A stretch of DNA of 9,939 nt from DASWVC01 sp036401335. Its GTDB lineage: Bacteria > Verrucomicrobiota > Verrucomicrobiia > Chthoniobacterales > JAFAMB01. Location: positions 1 through 9,939 of the forward strand of contig DASWVC010000135.1 of assembly GCA_036401335.1 (NCBI GenBank), in the 5' to 3' direction. The notes beneath the pieces were generated by a model. The model made no database searches and was not told the origin of the DNA. It worked only from the letters and a program-made list of their open reading frames with translations. The number at the start of each line of letters is the position of its first letter. The first letter of the stretch is position 1. Shown piece by piece: positions 6,055-9,939 of this stretch. Position numbers and translations under genes: made by a program.

Positions 6055-7407
6055 TTATTTGTTACTTTTGACAACTTCATGCATGGCAGGTTTTGGATCG
6101 GCCACCACACCCCTAAGGGTGCCTCTATAGAGTTGATTAAGGTGACCCAACAGACGCTCTTGGACCTGCGACTTGAGCTGGAAAGCAATTTCAGGATTTG
6201 CGGCTCCCAAGGTGATGCGAACATCCATTGACGATTCACCCAGTTCGCTGACCATAACTTCCCATTTGCCGCCGTTCCATAGTGGACTGGTGTGCAGGAT
6301 GGCGTCGACTTGCGTGCGAATCAACGGGAGCGAAACATCCAAAGGTAAAACCAACAAGAAAGACGTGAGTGATTCGGCGGAAGTTCGAGTCCAATTGGTA
6401 AACGGCTTTTCAAGAAAATAGGTGACCGGTAGGATCAAACGGCGAAGATCCCGTAACCTGATAGAAACGAAGCTGAAAGTGATTTCCTCAATGGTTCCAA
6501 CCACATTTTCAACCTCGATCACGTCGCCGAGCGCAATGGGCTGGCTGATTGCCAGTTGCAGACCGGCAAAGACGTTTTGCAGGGTTCGCTGGGCCGCGAC
6601 CCCCGCTACCAATCCGACGATTCCGGCGGAAGTTAGGAGGCTGGTGCCAAATGCTCGGACGGGATCAAAAACCATTAGAGCCGCGCCCAGGGTCGCCAAA
6701 ACCACGAACACGTTTAACATCCGATGCATGACCGAATACTGCGTTTCCGCCGCGCAAGTTTGGCGGTCCTCATCGCCGTACTTTAACTTTGCGCGCTGAA
6801 TGATTTTAGCTTCGACCAGTTCAAGCGTTTTCAGCGTGTCGATCCCCAGGGTAAGGATGACAAGAACCAGCGTAACGCGTCCAAAAAATTCTTCGACCTG
6901 ACTTGGCAGTCCGAGCATCGGGATGACAAAGAAAGCGAACGTCAGCGGCAAAAGGGCTTCCAGAGCTTCTGCGCCCGTCAGAATCAGAATTGCATGGGAA
7001 TGATCGAGATCTTTCGTGGCAGCCGCTCGCAGCCTTCGGCTGCAAATCCGCCCGACCGTCGTCATCAGATTGATCAAACTGCCTATGGCCAGAGCTGTCG
7101 GCAGTTTCCATTCCCAGCCTGGTCTGCTGAACCATGGTGAAAGAGTCGATCGAAGGCCGAAATCATGAATCAGGATAAAGTAAAATCCAATGATCACCGT
7201 GAGAAACATCAGGCGGGAAACCGTTAGCTGAACAATCAAATACATGACCGTCCAACCACGAGGCGGTGCCTCGTATTGGCCTTTGGCCGCTAACTGCGTT
7301 GGACGATGGATACTGGAGCGCACGAACCTGCCCGCCAGGTAACGGTGCGAGAGCCACAAACCGAACAGCATTAAGGAAAGGATCGATAGATGGCTTGCGG
7401 CAACCAT
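6055..7407 (-). CDS. MscS-family mechanosensitive ion channel
   Basis: A 450-residue inner-membrane protein. Hydrophobic segments are seen at about 5-25, 53-82, 103-121, 139-166, 176-196 and 230-247. They are followed by the pore-lining helix region SLLTSAGIVGLVAGVAAQ and the conserved LQNVFAGLQLAISQPIALGD (about 256-294). Next comes the MscS beta domain VIEVENVVGTIEEITF with IRLRDLRRLILP and FTNWTR (296-341), and a cytoplasmic alpha/beta tail. The family opens under membrane tension and releases solutes during hypo-osmotic shock. The extra N-terminal helices make it larger than the three-helix E. coli MscS (286 residues). The ATG overlaps the stop codon of the upstream GMC remnant (TAATG), and no good independent Shine-Dalgarno is seen. 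Translation may therefore depend on coupling, or the annotated start may not be the ancestral one. Confidence 0.93.
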   Translation of the reverse strand: MVAASHLSILSLMLFGLWLSHRYLAGRFVRSSIHRPTQLAAKGQYEAPPRGWTVMYLIVQLTVSRLMFLTVIIGFYFILIHDFGLRSTLSPWFSRPGWEWKLPTALAIGSLINLMTTVGRICSRRLRAAATKDLDHSHAILILTGAEALEALLPLTFAFFVIPMLGLPSQVEEFFGRVTLVLVILTLGIDTLKTLELVEAKIIQRAKLKYGDEDRQTCAAETQYSVMHRMLNVFVVLATLGAALMVFDPVRAFGTSLLTSAGIVGLVAGVAAQRTLQNVFAGLQLAISQPIALGDVIEVENVVGTIEEITFSFVSIRLRDLRRLILPVTYFLEKPFTNWTRTSAESLTSFLLVLPLDVSLPLIRTQVDAILHTSPLWNGGKWEVMVSELGESSMDVRITLGAANPEIAFQLKSQVQERLLGHLNQLYRGTLRGVVADPKPAMHEVVKSNK

Positions 7408-7742
7408 TAAAACGACGTGCCGCCGAAGTGGCTGGCTTCACCCAAGTTTTGTTGGTGCACGCGAATGAGCGCCGACCCGGAAAACCTGGTACGGCCCCCG
7501 ATAGGATCGTTGGTGTTTGAATGCAACCCTGAGCCTCCCGGGGGACACCGGTCTTCCCGAGTAAGGGATCTGCTTTCGGCGTTGACGGCGCGCGACTTCC
7601 CGTTGTCTTTCTCACCTGGGACGTACGGCCCAGGTTTGATCAGAAGGATGCGTTTGCCGCTGGGAACGAGCGTAGACACCGGCCTGCCTCCACCTGACCC
7701 GGAGCTGATGGTGATGAAGTCAAAACGATCGCCGCTGCTCAT
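7407..7742 (-). pseudogene. Truncated, decayed N-terminal fragment of a GMC oxidoreductase
   Basis: The 111-codon frame matches the first quarter of GMC (choline/glucose dehydrogenase-like) flavoproteins in order. FDFITISSGSGGG corresponds to the FAD Rossmann motif, GKRILLIKPGPYVPGEKDN to the second strand and the 'PREKDN' loop, and SRAVNAES, IGGRTRFSGSALIRV and NLGEASHFGGTSF to the segment around the 'VGGNTKFYGAALFR' motif. Full-length members have about 500-550 residues, so most of the FAD and all of the substrate domain are missing. Key positions are eroded: the first glycine of the GxGxxG motif is serine, and the acidic residue expected after LLI is lysine. The frame stops exactly where the MscS gene begins (TAATG). 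It would have catalysed FAD-dependent oxidation of alcohols or sugars, but cannot do so now. Confidence 0.75.
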
Positions 7743-7774
7743 GGTGTCTATTCGTCGGAAGACACCACGAAACC

Positions 7775-7975
7775 TTACACGCTCTTCATCTCGATCCGTT
7801 TGAAGTAATTTCCAAAGGGGGCCAAGCCGTAGAATCCCTCTCGCCCAAATTTTCTACTTCGTCCAGGATCTCGGCGCTTTGACTCTCCAAAAGGGCCCGT
7901 CCGGCCTTGAGGTTCTTTAGGTTTGTCGCCGATCGCTTTCAAACGCCGCGGCAAGGGCTTGGTCCTTGAGGTCAC
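7775..7975 (-). CDS. Doubtful small ORF between the anti-sigma gene and the GMC remnant
   Basis: A 66-codon frame from a GTG, very rich in Lys and Arg in its first half, ending GREGFYGLAPFGNYFKRIEMKSV. It lies 38 nt after the anti-sigma gene and 32 nt before the GMC remnant, all in one direction. I do not recognise it. A competing minus-strand frame over about 7920-7795 reads ALLESQSAEILDEVENLG, which also looks protein-like but has no start. This stretch may therefore be another broken gene rather than a small intact one. There is no clear Shine-Dalgarno for the GTG. Confidence 0.2.
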   Translation of the reverse strand: MTSRTKPLPRRLKAIGDKPKEPQGRTGPFGESKRRDPGRSRKFGREGFYGLAPFGNYFKRIEMKSV

Positions 7976-8013
7976 GCCCGCAACCCAATCCCGCGTACCC
8001 TTTGCAAGTCGAG

Positions 8014-8373
8014 CTAAGTCACGCCAAACGCGTTGCGAAGCGCTTGTTTCATGCGCTGCTTTGATTCAGGCGCCAAGCCGGTGCCGGACGTTTCGTTCAG
8101 GTGCTCGTGAACGTGCCGCAGCGCGAACCGAATGTAATGGAGATTTATTTTATAGTATTTACAGTAACAGCAGAAGAGGTAATGCGCGCGCATCTTCAGC
8201 CGGGTGAACGGGGGTAACGGGTGATCCATTTCCTCGGAAATAAGTCGCCTCATCTCGAAGCATCTCGGGGTCAAATTGCGCAAAAGGTACCCGATCGACT
8301 TCGAAAGCCAACCACGAGATTGAAAAAGCGAATCGTCATCCGGACGGCGCGGGTTACGATTGATCGCCGGCAT
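8014..8373 (-). CDS. Zinc-binding (ZAS-type) cytoplasmic anti-sigma factor
   Basis: A 119-residue protein whose gene overlaps the end of the sigma-factor gene. Its central part follows the short soluble anti-sigma pattern: a conserved region RCFEMRRLISEEMDHPL, then RLKMRAHYLFCCYCKYY, which carries the zinc motif H-x3-C-x2-C (His64, Cys68, Cys71), then a helix INLHYIRFAL and a C-terminal SKQRMKQALRNAF. Such proteins bind their partner ECF sigma factor and release it on a signal, often through thiol oxidation or zinc loss. No membrane segment is present, so it acts in the cytoplasm. About 33 residues precede the conserved part, which is longer than usual for this class. The ATG at 8373 is chosen over the upstream 8406 start because a strong AAAGGAG lies 6 nt before it. 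Confidence 0.82.
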   Translation of the reverse strand: MPAINRNPRRPDDDSLFQSRGWLSKSIGYLLRNLTPRCFEMRRLISEEMDHPLPPFTRLKMRAHYLFCCYCKYYKINLHYIRFALRHVHEHLNETSGTGLAPESKQRMKQALRNAFGVT

Positions 8374-8956
8374 GATTTGCTCCTTTTTTGAACCAATTCT
8401 GCTCAAGGCACTCGCGCAACGCCATTCGCGCTCGGTGGAGCATCACCCACGCATTATTTTCGCTGATGGAGAGGGACTTGCAAACCTCCTTGGTCGCTAT
8501 CTGTTCCACTTCACGCAACATAAAGACATGGGCGATTCGGTCCGGCAGCTTTGCGAGACAGTCGTGCAGGACCACCCAAAACTCCGCGCGGTAAGCGACG
8601 ACCTCGGCGTCGGGTTTCCACTTTGTCGGCGCATCGGCATGAATCCATACGCCATCGATGAAATTTTCGGCAAGTTCACCGGATAAGAACTCGAGATCCG
8701 TAAAGGACGTTTCACGACCGAGTTTTCGATAATGATCGCCGATCTTGTTCTTCAAAATCCCGCACAGCCAGCTTCGTTCCGATGAGCGACCGGCGAATTT
8801 CTCCCGGCTTCGCAGCGCGGCGAGGAAGGTGTCTTGCACCAGGTCCTGCGCCACTGTCGAATTGCGCACCTGCTCCAACGCAAAGCGATAAAGGCAGTCA
8901 CCGTGTTCATCAACCCAGCGTTCGGGATCGGTTATTGGTTCGGTGTTCGTGTTCAA
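8354..8956 (-). CDS. ECF-type (sigma-70 family) RNA polymerase sigma factor
   Basis: A 200-residue protein. Region 2 spans about residues 18-80, with LYRFALEQV, then AQDLVQDTFLAALR (the core-binding helix and start of the -10-recognising part), then SWLCGILKNKIGDHYRK. The linker carries no extra domain. Region 4 spans about 135-190, with LPDRIAHVFMLREVE, then the helix-turn-helix ATKEVCKSLSISENNAWVMLHRARMALREC that recognises the -35 element. The ending NWF is typical of sigma factors paired with small zinc anti-sigma factors. It directs RNA polymerase to an unknown stress or metabolic regulon; none of its targets can be named from this window. The start is a TTG at 8956 with AAAAGG 7 nt upstream. 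No ATG or GTG lies before region 2 in this frame. It is the first gene of the operon with the anti-sigma gene. Confidence 0.92.
   Translation of the reverse strand: MNTNTEPITDPERWVDEHGDCLYRFALEQVRNSTVAQDLVQDTFLAALRSREKFAGRSSERSWLCGILKNKIGDHYRKLGRETSFTDLEFLSGELAENFIDGVWIHADAPTKWKPDAEVVAYRAEFWVVLHDCLAKLPDRIAHVFMLREVEQIATKEVCKSLSISENNAWVMLHRARMALRECLEQNWFKKGANHAGDQS
8380..8386 (-). promoter_or_regulatory. Strong Shine-Dalgarno of the anti-sigma gene inside the sigma gene
   Basis: AAAGGAG on the minus strand lies 6 nt before the ATG at 8373 and within the last codons of the sigma-factor gene. It decides the anti-sigma start and implies efficient, probably coupled translation of the pair. Confidence 0.75.
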
Positions 8957-8963
8957 TCGAGAA

Positions 8964-8969
8964 CCTTTT
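8964..8969 (-). promoter_or_regulatory. Ribosome binding site supporting the TTG start of the sigma factor
   Basis: AAAAGG on the minus strand is spaced 7 nt from the TTG at 8956. Further upstream on the same strand a TTGACG hexamer occurs, but I see no convincing -10 element at the right distance, so no promoter is called. Confidence 0.45.
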
Positions 8970-9139
8970 GCACAGTCGCGTCAACTTATCGAACCGATGC
9001 GAAGCAAATAAATAACGTCCGCAAACGCCCGTTTTCATCACACCGCCTGCCCCTTCTACCCTCCCGATGGACCCATGCATCCCGCCTGGTTGAGGTGGAA
9101 TCTCAGAGCCTGCGGAACTGGCGTGCGAGCCGCGTTAAC

Positions 9140-9355
9140 TCCTCCCCACCCGAAGTTTGCCGCTCGGCTTGGTTGGGCGAAGCAACGGACGGTGACCTTA
9201 AGGCCATGCTCGGGCCCTTGGACGCGGAACTCAGGACGGCCTGGGAGGTGAGTCCCCGCATCAACTCACCCCGCCATAACGGGCCGGAACGGGTCGAATG
9301 CTACTCGGGTGGCCAAGCGCCTACCTCCGCGGTGGACGTTCCGGATTCCGCCTGA
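9140..9355 (+). pseudogene. C-terminal fossil of a SRAP (SOS response-associated peptidase, YedK/HMCES-type) gene
   Basis: The + frame reads SSPPEVCRSAWLGEATDGD, then LKAMLGPLDAELRTAWEVSP, then RINSPRHNGPERVE. This follows the C-terminal end of SRAP proteins, which reads roughly 'ILPPE-W--WL--...LL-PL----L--YPVS-RVNSPRNDGPE-IE'. The family forms a covalent crosslink to abasic sites in single-stranded DNA through Cys2. Everything before the 'LPPE' segment is missing: no MCGR start, no NIAPTQ motif, no catalytic His strand. Upstream to the sigma gene the same frame is open but not SRAP-like. The final 15-odd residues after ERVE are also outside the usual ending. It cannot encode an active protein. 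A frame running from 8834 includes it, but the part before about 9140 is antisense to the sigma gene or non-homologous. Confidence 0.55.
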
Positions 9356-9939
9356 ACGCGTGCGAGCAGAACGCCCTTGCGAGCTTAAAAACCCGCCGCC
9401 TTCGGTTGCAAGCGTTTCTCGCCCCGCTCTTCGCGGGCTTGCCTTGGTGGGACGATTCAGGTTTTACTACCGGAGAAAGACACTGACCCTGGCCGCCCTG
9501 ATGAGCCTCACCCCGCGCCTTCTTTCCGCCTTCGTTTGGGCCTGCCCCGGCTGCAAACGGCCCCACGGTGGCCGCGGCTTGCCACCCTGACCCGAGCGTG
9601 AAACACCCCACGGTGGGCGCCCCGCTGGTGCGGTGGAACGCGTTGCCGATGTGGGACGGCCATCCCTTCGCCCTCACCGACTGGCTGGAAGCGGACTTGG
9701 CCGAACGGACCCTGTTGCACCGCCCGGAAGGCAACGGGGTTTTAAGGACCACCGGCTACCGCTTTTGTGCGTCGCGGGAAAGCCTGGAGCCCACCGGCAC
9801 CTTTGCCGTGGTCCCCGCCTAACGACGTTCCGTGGTCGCCCACGTTGGCCCGGAGCGCTTGGGCGGAGGGACAACCCACCTTCGATTGCGGGGAGTTGTT
9901 GACCCCACTGGCCCACGCGGATGCGGGGGATCCAATGCC
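9356..9939. other. GC-rich right end without a recognisable gene
   Basis: No gene is confidently supported. The region looks more GC-rich than the sigma/anti-sigma genes. Short + frames compete. One is 9568-9822 (GTG start, 84 codons), which contains VRWNALPMWDGHPFALTDWL and ends TGTFAVVPA with very GC-rich third positions. A second frame is open to the right edge from within that ORF and contains AWAEGQPTFDCGELLTPLAH. A third covers 9480-9590. They could be pieces of one frameshifted gene or chance frames. I recognise no family. The minus-strand frames are Gly/Arg/Ser-rich and look non-coding. Confidence 0.35.
9561..9616. repeat. Short direct repeat, 11 bp, two copies 45 bp apart
   Basis: CCCCACGGTGG occurs at 9561-9571 and again at 9606-9616. 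Each copy is itself nearly palindromic (CCACGGTGG). Two copies in very GC-rich DNA may be chance. Confidence 0.35.

Noticed and set aside
6422..6799. 125-codon + frame inside the channel gene
   Set aside because: Antisense to the MscS pore and beta-domain coding sequence.
9430..9450. GC-rich hairpin (CCCCGC with GCGGG around a TCTTC loop) as a terminator
   Set aside because: The stem is short with a mismatch and there is no T-run; it sits in uncertain DNA with no gene ending there.
9321..9752. 143-codon minus-strand open frame at the right end
   Set aside because: Gly/Arg/Ser/Ala-rich with no hydrophobic core pattern; typical of chance frames in GC-rich DNA.
1..9939. CRISPR arrays, tRNA or rRNA genes, insertion sequences, phage genes
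   Set aside because: No regularly spaced repeats, cloverleaf-like segments, transposase or integrase motifs were seen on reading both strands.

Overview
This window looks like chromosomal DNA from a GC-rich, Gram-negative-type soil or environmental bacterium. The gene set (short-chain dehydrogenase, alpha/beta hydrolase, flavin disulfide oxidoreductase, DUF4331 protein, MscS channel, ECF sigma factor with a zinc anti-sigma factor, GMC oxidoreductase remnant) fits Verrucomicrobiota, Acidobacteriota or Proteobacteria. No marker gene decides between them, so the lineage is left open. No tRNA, rRNA, CRISPR array, transposase or integrase was seen.

Left part (1-3575), all on the + strand. It holds the C-terminal half of a quinone-oxidoreductase-like MDR enzyme, then a frameshifted fossil of an alpha/beta hydrolase. 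Next come an intact alpha/beta hydrolase whose nucleophile serine is alanine, a short-chain dehydrogenase that has lost about 70 residues and its normal C-terminus, and a complete FAD/NAD(P) disulfide oxidoreductase related to mercuric reductase and lipoamide dehydrogenase. This is a redox/detoxification cluster in which several members are damaged or catalytically divergent.

Middle (3576-6054). A small TfoX/YjbR-like protein is followed by a 500-base stretch with coding-like but broken minus-strand frames. A complete DUF4331 protein follows, then a 375-base gap between convergent genes.

Right part (6055-8956), all on the - strand. Read in transcription order: an ECF sigma factor, its zinc-binding anti-sigma factor (20-nt overlap, strong internal Shine-Dalgarno), a doubtful small ORF, the N-terminal fragment of a decayed GMC oxidoreductase, and an MscS-type mechanosensitive channel whose ATG overlaps the fragment's stop codon (TAATG). 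The sigma/anti-sigma pair is the clearest regulatory module.

Far right (8957-9939). No intact gene is seen. There is a recognisable C-terminal fossil of a SRAP (YedK/HMCES-type) protein on the + strand, then more GC-rich DNA with short competing open frames and a small direct repeat.

The dominant theme is gene decay: at least four, perhaps five, broken or deleted genes lie between intact ones. I did not find convincing evidence of a new multi-gene system. The most checkable oddities are the serine-less hydrolase, the deleted SDR, the channel start fused to a GMC remnant, and the SRAP fossil.
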